A stretch of 64,000 bases of DNA, taken from CAIKBL01 sp050247235. Lineage in GTDB: Bacteria; Pseudomonadota; Gammaproteobacteria; Ga0077536. Where the stretch lies: the NCBI GenBank assembly GCA_050247235.1, contig JBFWUN010000003.1, forward strand, positions 1 through 64,000, in the 5' to 3' direction. Shown here piece by piece: positions 1 to 8,095 of the stretch. Positions within the stretch are counted from its first letter, which is position 1. Each line of letters starts with the position of its first letter. A model generated the notes under the pieces. The model did not search any database. It worked only from the letters and a program-made list of their open reading frames with translations, and was not told the DNA's origin. Both the position numbers and the translations under genes were made by a program.

Positions 1-133
1 CCGGGTGTCCGGTCCGGTGCGAAGCGGCCTCGAGCGCGAGCGGGCCATGGATGGTTTAGCGAAGCGCGAGGGCAGCCCGTCAGACCAGGGATGGTCTGAC
101 GGGCGGAAGCGGCGCACCGGACCGGACGCCCGG
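1..133 (+). repeat. Palindromic repeat, family A, copy 1
   Basis: A 133-bp element whose ends are inverted repeats (CCGGGTGTCCGGTCCGGTGC at the left, its near complement at the right). It contains two smaller hairpins, one around CCATGGATGG and one around CAGACCAGGGATGGTCTG. An inverted copy at 3976-4108 differs at only about four positions. It may extend left of the window. I see no reading frame that looks like a protein; it resembles REP/BIME-like or MITE-like repeats, with no transposase visible. Confidence 0.8.
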
Positions 134-436
134 CGGCATCGGCACTGCTTCAATGAACTATTTCTTCTCTCGGCCCGAGCAACGCCCCAAGACCAAGGCT
201 GATGCGCCGTGTTTCCGACCTTCGACCGTGTCCGTCCTCCACTTCCACTGCGCGAGCCATCCCTGGCCCGCTCCCGACGGACACGGCCGAAGGGCGCCCC
301 AAGCCATCGTGGCTCCGTGGGCGGCAGCCGCACTGTCTCCGCACGAGATCTCTTCACGCCCGCCATAGGCCGGCGGCGCGCAATTCGGTACCTTGACGGG
401 GTACCACCGCGCAGCGCGCGGACATCCGGGGGAATC
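134..436. other. Non-coding leader of the lplT-aas gene with inverted flank and repeat
   Basis: No gene is supported here. Bases 134-207 are a diverged inverted match of 3898-3975: both sides carry GGCA-C--CACTGC and GCCCCAAGACC blocks at the same spacing. Together with the family A copies this makes ~200-bp inverted flanks around the downstream gene. Bases 216-296 hold a family B repeat. The last 140 bases hold the leader of the gene starting at 437. Confidence 0.6.
216..296 (-). repeat. Palindromic repeat, family B, short copy
   Basis: This 81-bp element is bounded by CGACCTTCGACCGTGTCCGTC and GACGGACACGGCCGAAGGGCG, imperfect inverted ends. It is an inverted copy of the longer element at 4219-4356 but lacks about 57 internal bases, namely the hairpin containing CCATGGATGG. 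The clean loss of one hairpin suggests these repeats are built from exchangeable modules. Confidence 0.7.
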
Positions 437-3400
437 ATGCTGAACCTGTTCCGCGTACGGGGCTTCGGCCCGTTCGTCGCTGCCGCGTTCCTGAACGCGT
501 TCGTGGACCTGGGCCACAAGATCGTCGTCCAGAACACCATCTTCCGCACGTACGACGGCGAACTGCAGGTCGCGCTGACCGCGCTCGTGAACGCACTCAT
601 CCTGCTGCCGTTCGTGCTGATGTTCAGCCCCGCCGGATTTCTCTCCGATCGCTTCGCCAAGCCCGCCGTGATGCGGCGAGCGGCATGGGTGGCCGTCCTG
701 CTGACCGCGCTCATCACGGCGTTCTACGCGCTCGGCTGGTTCTGGTGCGCGTTCGCGATGACGTTCCTGCTCGGTGCGCAGGCCGCGATCTATGCGCCGG
801 CCAAGTACGGCTACATCCGTGAACTCGTAGGCGCTGCCGAGCTGACCACCGCGAACGGCATCGTGCAGGCCGTGAGCACGGTGGCGATCCTGGCCGGGAT
901 CTTCGCGTTCTCGCTGGGCTTCGAGGCGCGTCTCGACGGCGCGGTGCCGGCTGATGCGGGCGACACGCTCACCTTGCTCGTGCCGCTCGGCATCGCGCTC
1001 ATCGTCTGCACGTTCGCCGAACTCGCGCTGCTGAAGCGGCTGCCGGAGGCACCGGCGGCCGCACCGGATCAGCGCTTCGACTGGTCACGCTACCGGCGGC
1101 TCGAACTCCTGCGCGAGAACCTGCGGAGCGTGCGGGGCAACTCCACGATCTTCCTGTCGATCGTCGGGCTCGCGATCTTCTGGGCCATCGCGCAGGTCGT
1201 GATCGCCGCGTTCCCGGCGCTCGCGAAGGAGCGGCTCGACCTCGCGAACACCGTGATCGTGCAGGGCCTCCTCGGCTGCACCGGGTTCGGCATCGCGGTG
1301 GGCTCGCTGGCCGCGGGGCGCGCGTCGCGGCAACACATCGAGACCGGGCTCGTGCCCATCGGTGCGTTCGGCGTGGCGGCCACCGTCGCCATCGTGCCCT
1401 TCATCGACGCGTTGACCCTGCAGGCGGCGAACTTCGTCGCGATGGGGTTCCTCGGCGGCCTGTTCGTGGTACCGCTCAATGCACTCGTGCAGTACCACGC
1501 GGCGGACGATCAGCGCGGCCGGGTGCTCGCCGCGAGCAACTTCGTGCAGACCGCGGTGATGCTGGTGTTCCTCGGCTTCACCGTGGTGTGCGCCTGGCTC
1601 GGGCTGTCGACCGCCGCGCTGTTCGCGCTGCTCGTCGGCATCGCGCTGGGTGGCGCGGTGTTCACGGTCTACAAGCTGCCGCATTCGCTGGTGCGCATCA
1701 TCGTCGACATGGTGATCTCGCAGCGCTACCGGATTCGCGTGGTCGGCTTCGAGACCATGCCCCGGCGGGGCGGCGTGCTGCTGCTCGGCAACCACGTCTC
1801 GTGGATCGACTGGGCGGTGCTCCAGATCGCGTGCCCGCGCCCGATCCGCTTCGTCATGGAACGCTCGATTTACGAACGCTGGTATCTCCGCTGGTTCCTG
1901 AACGGGTTCGGCGTGATCCCGATCGGCGGGGCCGCCAGCCGCACCGCGCTGGACGAGGTGCGCAACTGCCTGAACGCCGGGCAGGTGGTCGCGCTGTTCC
2001 CCGAAGGCGCGATCAGCCGCAGCGGTCACCTCGGCGAGTTCCGGCGCGGTTATGAAGCCGTTGCGGAAGACGCCGAAGGGGTCATTATCCCGTTCTACCT
2101 GCGCGGACTGTGGGGCAGCGCGTTCTCGCGCTCGAGCGCGCGCCTGCGCGTGCTGCGCGGCGGCGGCATGCGGCGCGACATCGTGGTCGCCTTCGGTCGG
2201 CCGCTGCCGCTCGCCACCCCCGCCGAGCAGCTCAAGCGTCGCGTGTTCGAACTTTCCATCGAGTCCTGGGAACGCTACACGCGCACGTTGGAGACGGTGC
2301 CCGAGGCGTTCCTGGCGACAGCGCGCCGCATCCGCAACGACATGATGCTTGCCGACACCGTCAGCGGCGCGCTGTCGGGCTACCGCGCGCTGACCGGCGT
2401 GCTGATCATCGCGTCCTTCGTGCGCCGGCACGCGCGCGGGCAGAACGTGGGGTTGCTGCTGCCCACGTCGAATGGCGGCGCGCTCGCGAACCTCGCCGTA
2501 CTGCTGTGCGGCCGTACGGTGGTGAACCTGAACTACACCGCGAGCGTGGAGGCGGTGCAGGCGGCGATCGCGCGCGCGGAGGTTCGTACGGTCTTCACTT
2601 CGACCCGCTTCCTGGATCGGCTGGCCGGGCGCGGCATCGATGCCTCCGCGCTGCTGGCGGGCGCCGAGGTGCTGAAGCTCGAGGAGCTCGGCGCCGCGGT
2701 CACGCCGCTCCGGAAAGCGCTCACCCTGCTCCAGGCGATCGTGCTGCCGCGCGCAGTGCTGCGCCTCCTGTACTGCCGGCGGGTGCCGCTCGAAAGTCCC
2801 GCCGCCATCCTGTTCTCCAGCGGCAGCGAAGGCCAGCCCAAGGGCGTGGTGCTCTCCCATCGCAACATCATGGGCAACATCAAGCAGATCTCGGACATGA
2901 TCAACGTCGAGGACAACGACGTGCTGATGGCGACCCTGCCGCAGTTCCATGCATTCGGGCTGACCGTCACCACGCTGATGCCGATGGTCGAAGGCATTCC
3001 CGTCATCGCCCATCCCGATCCCACCGACGCGGTCGCGATCGGGAAGGCCGTTGCCGAGTACCGCGCGACCATCCTGATGGGCACGTCGACGTTCCTGCGA
3101 CTCTATGCCAAGAACCCGCGCGTGCATCCGCTGATGTTCGAGTCCCTGCGCATCGTGGTGTCGGGCGCGGAGAAGCTCGCGAGCGATGTGCGGGAAGCAT
3201 TCAAGGTGAAGTTCACCAAGGAGATCTACGAAGGCTACGGCGCGACGGAGACGACCCCGGTTGCCGGGGTCAACATCCCTGATCGTCTCGACACCACGTA
3301 CTGGAAGGTGCAGCTCGGTCACAAGCCGGGCACCGTGGGCATGCCGCTGCCCGGCGCGAGCTTCCGCATCGTCGATCCCGCGACGCTGGAAGAGCTGCCC

Positions 3401-3895
3401 ACCGGCGAGGACGGTCTCATCCTGATCGGCGGCACGCAGGTCATGCTGGGGTATCTCGGCGATCCCGAGCGCACGGCGCAGGTCATCGTCGAGCGCGATG
3501 GCCTGCGCTGGTACAAGACCGGCGACAAGGGACATCTCGACGAGGATGGTTTCCTGACGATCGTCGATCGCTACTCCCGCTTCGCGAAACTCGGCGGCGA
3601 GATGGTGAGCCTGACCGCCGTGGAAGAACAGGTGCGTCGCGTGGTCGGCGATCCGGAACTCGATGTCTGCGCGATCAACCTGCCGGAGCCGAAGAAGGGC
3701 GAGCAGATCCTGCTGCTCGTCGCCGGTTCGGATCTCGACCTCGACGCGCTGCGGCGCAAGCTCGTGGATACGGGCTGCAATCCGTTGACGATTCCCGCGG
3801 AGTACCGCCACGTGCCCGAGATCCCGAAGCTCGGCAGCGGCAAGACGGACTTCACCGCGGCGCGGCGCGTGGCGGAAGCGGCGATCGCGAACTGA
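437..3895 (+). CDS. LplT-Aas fusion: lysophospholipid transporter / acyltransferase / acyl-ACP synthetase
   Basis: Predicted 1152-residue inner-membrane protein that imports lysophospholipids, activates a fatty acid and re-acylates the lipid. In E. coli these roles belong to two proteins, LplT and Aas, from adjacent genes. Residues ~1-420 are an MFS/LplT-type transporter; ~430-630 a PlsC acyltransferase with HX4D (H453, D458) and PEG (E523) motifs; ~660-1140 an AMP-forming ligase with the phosphate loop FSSGSEGQPKG near 793. The frame is open back to 209, but the stretch before 437 is repeat DNA without homology, and LplT-like sequence starts at the chosen ATG, preceded by GGGGGA. The gene stands alone between inverted repeats. 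Fusion and domain order are clear; substrate specificity is inferred. Confidence 0.93.
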   Translation: MLNLFRVRGFGPFVAAAFLNAFVDLGHKIVVQNTIFRTYDGELQVALTALVNALILLPFVLMFSPAGFLSDRFAKPAVMRRAAWVAVLLTALITAFYALGWFWCAFAMTFLLGAQAAIYAPAKYGYIRELVGAAELTTANGIVQAVSTVAILAGIFAFSLGFEARLDGAVPADAGDTLTLLVPLGIALIVCTFAELALLKRLPEAPAAAPDQRFDWSRYRRLELLRENLRSVRGNSTIFLSIVGLAIFWAIAQVVIAAFPALAKERLDLANTVIVQGLLGCTGFGIAVGSLAAGRASRQHIETGLVPIGAFGVAATVAIVPFIDALTLQAANFVAMGFLGGLFVVPLNALVQYHAADDQRGRVLAASNFVQTAVMLVFLGFTVVCAWLGLSTAALFALLVGIALGGAVFTVYKLPHSLVRIIVDMVISQRYRIRVVGFETMPRRGGVLLLGNHVSWIDWAVLQIACPRPIRFVMERSIYERWYLRWFLNGFGVIPIGGAASRTALDEVRNCLNAGQVVALFPEGAISRSGHLGEFRRGYEAVAEDAEGVIIPFYLRGLWGSAFSRSSARLRVLRGGGMRRDIVVAFGRPLPLATPAEQLKRRVFELSIESWERYTRTLETVPEAFLATARRIRNDMMLADTVSGALSGYRALTGVLIIASFVRRHARGQNVGLLLPTSNGGALANLAVLLCGRTVVNLNYTASVEAVQAAIARAEVRTVFTSTRFLDRLAGRGIDASALLAGAEVLKLEELGAAVTPLRKALTLLQAIVLPRAVLRLLYCRRVPLESPAAILFSSGSEGQPKGVVLSHRNIMGNIKQISDMINVEDNDVLMATLPQFHAFGLTVTTLMPMVEGIPVIAHPDPTDAVAIGKAVAEYRATILMGTSTFLRLYAKNPRVHPLMFESLRIVVSGAEKLASDVREAFKVKFTKEIYEGYGATETTPVAGVNIPDRLDTTYWKVQLGHKPGTVGMPLPGASFRIVDPATLEELPTGEDGLILIGGTQVMLGYLGDPERTAQVIVERDGLRWYKTGDKGHLDEDGFLTIVDRYSRFAKLGGEMVSLTAVEEQVRRVVGDPELDVCAINLPEPKKGEQILLLVAGSDLDLDALRRKLVDTGCNPLTIPAEYRHVPEIPKLGSGKTDFTAARRVAEAAIAN

Positions 3896-3897
3896 GC

Positions 3898-3975
3898 GGC
3901 GTCTTGACCTCGGTCTTGGGGCGCCGCTTGGGCCGTTCGTTATGAAGATCCTGCGGTGAGGCAGTGCTGTTGCCG
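3898..3975. repeat. Right inverted flank of the lplT-aas segment
   Basis: Diverged inverted counterpart of 134-207, lying between the gene end and repeat family A copy 2. The best-matching blocks are CTTGGGGCG (left side GCCCCAAG) and GCAGTGC (left side GCACTGC). A weak GCGGCG/CGCCGC stem at 3897-3934 follows the stop codon and could aid termination, but no T-tract follows it. Confidence 0.5.
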
Positions 3976-4108
3976 CCGGGTGTCCGGTCCGGTGCGCCGC
4001 TTCCGCCCGTCAGACCATCCCTGGTCTGCCGGGCTGCCCTCGCGCTTCGCTAAACCATCCATGGCCCGCTCGCGCTCGAGGCCGCTCTGCACCGGACCGG
4101 ACACCCGG
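3976..4108 (-). repeat. Palindromic repeat, family A, copy 2 (inverted)
   Basis: Reverse-complement copy of 1-133, equal in length and about 97% identical by eye. The two copies bracket the lplT-aas gene in opposite orientation, continuing the more diverged inverted flanks 134-207 and 3898-3975. Confidence 0.8.
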
Positions 4109-4218
4109 CGGCAGGAGACGCCGTGCTCGCCGTGTGTGAGAGGTGCCGTGCCGAGGATGGGCGGTACTGCGTCGGCACGGCGCGTGGCCTACGGCTTACG
4201 GAGCCACGAACGTTTGGG

Positions 4219-4356
4219 CGCCCTTCGGCCGTGTCCGTCCGGAGCGGCCTCGGCCGTGAGCGAGCCATGGATGGCTTAGCGAAGCGGACGCGGCAACGGA
4301 GCGGGCCAGGGAGGGCCCGCGCAGTGGAAGCGCAGGACGGACACGGCCGAAGGGCG
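4219..4356 (+). repeat. Palindromic repeat, family B, long copy
   Basis: A 138-bp element with near-perfect inverted ends (CGCCCTTCGGCCGTGTCCGTC and its complement). It has two internal hairpins, one with CCATGGATGG and TTAGCGAAGCG, shared with family A, and one around GGGCCAGGGAGGGCCC. The inverted short copy is at 216-296. Confidence 0.75.
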
Positions 4357-4364
4357 ACGGCACG

Positions 4365-4452
4365 GCGTATCAGCCTCAAAGCGCGTATCAGCCTCAAAGC
4401 GCGTATCAGCCTCAAAGCGCGTATCAGCCTCAAAGCGCGTACTTGCCTCGAA
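4365..4452 (+). repeat. 18-bp tandem repeat, four copies plus one diverged
   Basis: Units begin at 4365, 4383, 4401 and 4419, each GCGTATCAGCCTCAAA plus GC, followed by a fifth, altered unit (GCGTACTTGCCTCGAA) at 4437. Three units and the altered one recur after the gap from 4610. Copy number is uncertain because the gap boundary falls in this array. Confidence 0.85.
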
Positions 4453-4509
4453 GTTGAGACATTGATGGGGTCGTCCGCGAAGAACCCGTGTGCGTGGTGG
4501 CCGCCGACG

Positions 4510-4609
4510 NNNNNNNNNNNNNNNNNNNNNNNNNNNNNNNNNNNNNNNNNNNNNNNNNNNNNNNNNNNNNNNNNNNNNNNNNNNNNNNNNNNNNNNNNNN
4601 NNNNNNNNN
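4510..4609. other. Scaffold gap (100 N), probably artefactual
   Basis: Bases 4383-4509 and 4610-4736 are identical over 127 bases, ending exactly at the gap on the left and starting exactly at it on the right. A 127-base exact overlap of contig ends is what a de Bruijn assembler with k=127 would leave, so there may be no missing sequence. Confidence 0.85.
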
Positions 4610-4736
4610 GCGTATCAGCCTCAAAGCGCGTATCAGCCTCAAAGCGCGTATCAGCCTCAAAGCGCGTACTTGCCTCGAAGTTGAGACATTGATGGGGTCG
4701 TCCGCGAAGAACCCGTGTGCGTGGTGGCCGCCGACG
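4610..4736. repeat. Second copy of the 127-bp contig-end overlap
   Basis: Exact repeat of 4383-4509, including three 18-bp units and the TTGAGACATTGATGGGGTCG segment. It is probably the same genomic bases represented twice around the gap. Confidence 0.8.
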
Positions 4737-4746
4737 CGGCGGCGAT

Positions 4747-5340
4747 TTACCCGCTTCCGTCGCCAGTCGCCCCGGCCACCGCCCGCAGCCCGCCGCCGAC
4801 GAACCGCGTGACCAGCTCCGCCATCTCCGCGTAGCCCATGCGGCCATCCGCGCGGAACCAGGTGAACAGCCAGTTGAGCATGCCGAAGAGCAGCATCGTC
4901 AGCGGCTTCTCCAGGGAGGCGCGGTGCACCCCGGGCTCGGTGGCGGCGAGCGCGTCGGCGAAGCGCTGCACCACCAGGCGCTCCTTGGCGAGCACGCGTG
5001 CGCGGTCCTCATCGTTCAGGTACTTGATGTCCTGCACGAGCACCTGGTGATGGAAGCGCGCCTCGGCGTATTCATCGACAACGCGGCGAATCAGCGCATC
5101 CAGCGATGTCTCGCCGGCCGTCACCGCGCAGAGCCGGTCAATGTGACCCTCCGCGATCTCGAGCAGCAGCGCGTATTTCTCGGTGCAGTAGTGGTAGAGC
5201 AGCGCCTTGGAGATGCCGAGCGCACCTGCGAGTTCATGCATCGACGCGCCGGTGTAGCCGCGTGAGGCAAACAGCTCCGCCGCGCGATGCAGGATGGTCT
5301 GGCGCTGCAGTTCGAAGTTGGCGGCGCGACCGCGCGGCAT
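4747..5340 (-). CDS. paaR: TetR-family repressor of the phenylacetate operon
   Basis: This 197-residue protein has an N-terminal TetR helix-turn-helix (residues ~12-58, with ELFASRGYTGASMHELA followed by GISKALLYHY) and a helical ligand-binding part. PaaR-type TetR repressors bind the operon promoter and are released by phenylacetyl-CoA. It is the last gene of the paa operon, 13 bases after paaE, so its level should follow operon activity in a negative feedback loop. The matching operator is probably the palindrome at 10894-10921. Family assignment is strong; effector and operator match are inferred from context. Confidence 0.88.
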   Translation of the reverse strand: MPRGRAANFELQRQTILHRAAELFASRGYTGASMHELAGALGISKALLYHYCTEKYALLLEIAEGHIDRLCAVTAGETSLDALIRRVVDEYAEARFHHQVLVQDIKYLNDEDRARVLAKERLVVQRFADALAATEPGVHRASLEKPLTMLLFGMLNWLFTWFRADGRMGYAEMAELVTRFVGGGLRAVAGATGDGSG

Positions 5341-5353
5341 GCGGTGCGGGGCG

Positions 5354-6424
5354 CTAGCGTTCGTCGAACGAAATGACCACCCGCGGGGTCACCGGGTGCG
5401 CCTGGCACGACAGCACGATGCCGGCATCCAGGTCGGTCTGCATCAGCGCGAAATTGCGGGTCATCCGCACTTCGCCTTCGAGCACGCGCGCGCGGCAGGT
5501 TGCACACACGCCGGACTTGCACGAGAACGGCAGGTCCAGGCCCGCGGCGCGCGCCGCGTCGAGGATCGAATCGGTGCTGTGCGCGAACCCGATCTCGCGC
5601 CGTACGCCATCGACGATCACGGTGACCCGCGCGCCGGCCGGCGCCGCCATCTCCGCGCGGACGACGTCCGGGATCCCGGCCACGCCAAAACGCTCGACGT
5701 GGATCCGATCGGCGGCGATCCCGGCCGTGCGCAGGGCGTCCTCTGCGTCCGCCAGCATCGCCGCGGGCCCGCACAGGAACGCGTGGTCCACGCTGGCCGG
5801 CGGGACCAGGTACGCCAGGAACTCGCCGATCCGCGCGCCGTTGAGCCGGCCATCGTGCAGCGGGACCTCCTGGGTCTCGCGCGAGAAGACGTAGTGCACG
5901 ACGAACCGTTGCAGGTAGCGGTTCTTCAGGTCCTCCAGATCCTCGCGGAACATCGTCGTCGCGAGACGGCGATTGCCGTAGAGCAGGGTCACGCGCGTCC
6001 CGGGATCGGCGGCGAGCGCGGACTTGGCGATCGACAGCATCGGCGTGATCCCGCTGCCCACCGCGATCAGCAGCAGGTGACGTCCGGCCGCGGCCTGGAG
6101 CGGGGCGCCGAAATGCCCGTCCGGGGGCATGCATTCCAGCGTCATGCCGGGCGCGAGTTCGCGGTTGAGCCAGGTGGACAGCGCGCCCTGCGGGATCTCC
6201 CGTACGCCGATTCTCAAATCATCTTCGTCGGGCGCGGAGCACAGCGAGTAGCTGCGGCGCACGTCGCTGGTGTCGGCCGGCCGGCGCACCGTCAGGTACT
6301 GGCCCGCGGTGAACCGGAAGGCGGCGCGCAGCGCGGCGGGCACGGTGAGCGCAACGGACACCGCGTCCTCGCCTTCGCGGCGGACGTCGGCGACGGACAG
6401 GGCATGGAAGCTGGGACGTGACAT
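5354..6424 (-). CDS. paaE: Phenylacetyl-CoA epoxidase reductase subunit PaaE
   Basis: A 356-residue flavoprotein passing electrons from NADPH to the di-iron oxygenase PaaABC. The N-terminal FAD domain carries RSYSLCS (57-63), an NAD(P)-binding domain follows, and the C-terminal plant-type [2Fe-2S] ferredoxin domain has cysteines at 302, 307, 310 and 340. This matches the family length. The frame is open upstream to 6598, but that part overlaps paaD and lacks homology; the ATG at 6424 follows paaD by 10 bases. Part of the operon paaIKABCDER. Confidence 0.95.
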   Translation of the reverse strand: MSRPSFHALSVADVRREGEDAVSVALTVPAALRAAFRFTAGQYLTVRRPADTSDVRRSYSLCSAPDEDDLRIGVREIPQGALSTWLNRELAPGMTLECMPPDGHFGAPLQAAAGRHLLLIAVGSGITPMLSIAKSALAADPGTRVTLLYGNRRLATTMFREDLEDLKNRYLQRFVVHYVFSRETQEVPLHDGRLNGARIGEFLAYLVPPASVDHAFLCGPAAMLADAEDALRTAGIAADRIHVERFGVAGIPDVVRAEMAAPAGARVTVIVDGVRREIGFAHSTDSILDAARAAGLDLPFSCKSGVCATCRARVLEGEVRMTRNFALMQTDLDAGIVLSCQAHPVTPRVVISFDER

Positions 6425-6434
6425 CGGGGCGCAC

Positions 6435-6995
6435 TCAGAGCGGTTTGAAATAATCGAAAGGTTCGCGGCAGGCCTCGCAGCGGTACAACGCCTTGCACGG
6501 CGTGGCGCCGAACGGCGCGAGCAGCGCGGTGCGCGGACTGTGGCAGCGGGGGCAGCGCGGCTGGAACCGCAACGGGCGCGGCGTGTCCGCGGCGGCAACC
6601 GCGCAGGGCGGCGCTATCCCGTATGCGCGCAGCGCCTCGCGGGCGGGCAGCGCGATCCAGTCCGTGGTCCAGGCCGGCGACAGCCGCGTATGCACCTGCA
6701 CCGTGGCCAGGCCGACCGCCTGCAGTGCGTGCACGATGTCCTGCCGGATCGCGTCTGTCGCCGGGCACCCGGCATACGTCGGCGTGACCGTCACCGTGAC
6801 CGCGTCCCCGTGCAGTGCCACTTCGCGCACGATGCCGAGGTCGACGATCGAGATCACGGGGATCTCCGGGTCGCTGATCTGCGCGAGCACCTGCCAGAGT
6901 CCGGCCTGCGTGCCGTCCCAGTGGAGTGACGCCGCGGACACGCGCGGGCGTGTTGCGTCGAACACATCCTGCAGGTCGGGTGCGCTCCCGGTCAT
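6435..6995 (-). CDS. paaD: Phenylacetyl-CoA epoxidase subunit PaaD (MIP18/DUF59 family)
   Basis: 186 residues. The N-terminal MIP18-like domain (SDPEIPVISIVDLGIV near 39-54) is typical of iron-sulfur maturation factors, and the C-terminal zinc-ribbon has CxxC pairs at 148/151 and 173/176. PaaD is needed for epoxidase activity, probably for Fe-S or di-iron maturation. It lies 7 bases after paaC and 10 before paaE in the paa operon. Also named PaaJ in older nomenclature. Confidence 0.94.
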   Translation of the reverse strand: MTGSAPDLQDVFDATRPRVSAASLHWDGTQAGLWQVLAQISDPEIPVISIVDLGIVREVALHGDAVTVTVTPTYAGCPATDAIRQDIVHALQAVGLATVQVHTRLSPAWTTDWIALPAREALRAYGIAPPCAVAAADTPRPLRFQPRCPRCHSPRTALLAPFGATPCKALYRCEACREPFDYFKPL

Positions 6996-7002
6996 CGGTG
7001 GC

Positions 7003-7797
7003 TCACCAGCGCGCGCCGGGATGCGCGCGCGCGAGCGCCTGCATCTCCGTCAGCAGGTAACCGAGATACTCGGAATGCCGGCCGGCCCGCCCGGTCGAGC
7101 GGAACGGCGTGGCGGCCGGCACCGCAAGCGTCGCCTCCGCAAGCACCCGGGTCGTGCGCAGCCGCCAGCTGTCGGCGAACGCGCTCGGGGCCGCGCCGAC
7201 GCCGGTGGCGGCGGCCGCGGACTCCACCTCGTCGTCCACGAAGAGCTCCGCCGTGTACGGCCACAGGTAGTCCACCGCACGCTGCATGCGCGCGTGGGAC
7301 TCGTCGGTACCATCGCCCAGCCGCACCATCCAGCCCGCCAGGTGTTCGCAGTGATAGGCCGTCTCCTTGCGGCTCTTGTCCGCGATCGCCACGAGTTCGG
7401 GATCGCGCGAGCCGGCGAGTGCCTGCCACAGTTCACTTTGCCACGCGACGTAGGCGTAGCCGCGCACGACGCTCTGCGCGAAATCGCCGTTCGGCAGCTC
7501 CACGAGCGTCGGGTTGCGGAACTCCGCCTCGTCACGGAAGTACGCGAAGGCGTCTTCGTCGCGCCCGCGGCCCTCGAGCAGCCCGGCGTGGCCGTACAGC
7601 AGGCGCGCCTGGCCGATCAGGTCGAGCGCGATGTTCGTGAACGCGATGTCCTCCTCGATCACCGGTCCGTGCCCGCACCATTCGGCAAAACGCTGCGCGA
7701 GCACCAGCGAGCCGTCGGCGATGCGCAGCACGTAAGCGAGATGATGCGGCCCGAGGGCCGTCGGGGCAGGGCGGGTTTCGTGCGCCGTTTCCATCAC
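7003..7797 (-). CDS. paaC: Phenylacetyl-CoA epoxidase structural subunit PaaC
   Basis: 264-residue helical ferritin-like protein that forms the core of the epoxidase with PaaA. Characteristic segments include the EEDIAFTNIALDLIGQAR helix and the ETAYHCEHLAGW helix. PaaC is the non-catalytic partner of the di-iron subunit. Its start overlaps the stop of paaB by four bases, indicating translational coupling. Confidence 0.95.
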   Translation of the reverse strand: MMETAHETRPAPTALGPHHLAYVLRIADGSLVLAQRFAEWCGHGPVIEEDIAFTNIALDLIGQARLLYGHAGLLEGRGRDEDAFAYFRDEAEFRNPTLVELPNGDFAQSVVRGYAYVAWQSELWQALAGSRDPELVAIADKSRKETAYHCEHLAGWMVRLGDGTDESHARMQRAVDYLWPYTAELFVDDEVESAAAATGVGAAPSAFADSWRLRTTRVLAEATLAVPAATPFRSTGRAGRHSEYLGYLLTEMQALARAHPGARW

Positions 7798-8084
7798 ATG
7801 TGGTCCACTTCTTCAGGCAGGTGATAGAACGTGGGGTGGCGGTAGATCTTGTCCTGCATCGGGTCGAAGAACTCCGCCTTGTGGCCGGGATCCGACGCCA
7901 CGATCTGGTCCGCCCGGACCACCCACAGGGACACGCCTTCCTGGCGCCGCGTGTACACATCGCGGGCGACCTGCAGCGCCATCTGGCCATCCGGCGCATG
8001 GACGCTGCCGCAGTGCTTGTGATCGAGCCCGGCGCGGCTGCGCACGAAGACTTCCCACAGCGGCCATTCCTGGTGGTTCGACAT
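7794..8084 (-). CDS. paaB: Phenylacetyl-CoA epoxidase subunit PaaB
   Basis: 96-residue small subunit; the N-terminus WPLWEVFVRSRAGLDHKHCG is highly characteristic of PaaB. PaaB bridges the PaaAC heterodimers. The frame runs open upstream over paaA, but the ATG at 8084 lies just 11 bases after the paaA stop and begins at the family start. Four-base overlap with paaC. Confidence 0.95.
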   Translation of the reverse strand: MSNHQEWPLWEVFVRSRAGLDHKHCGSVHAPDGQMALQVARDVYTRRQEGVSLWVVRADQIVASDPGHKAEFFDPMQDKIYRHPTFYHLPEEVDHM

Positions 8085-8095
8085 CGGTGCTCTCC

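Larger units (their letters stand above)
4109..4746. other. Repeat-rich intergenic region with a scaffold gap
   Basis: No gene is supported across these 638 bases. They hold a family B repeat, an 18-bp tandem repeat, 100 N, and a 127-bp exact duplication on both sides of the N run. Short reading frames here arise from the repeats and differ in every frame. Confidence 0.75.

Noticed and set aside
1085..3811. Reverse-strand open frame of 908 codons
   Set aside because: Lies antisense to the clear LplT-Aas gene; high GC keeps the frame open. No recognisable motif.
4123..4811. Overlapping short frames running through the N run
   Set aside because: Built from repeat DNA and N bases, different in each frame, without homology.
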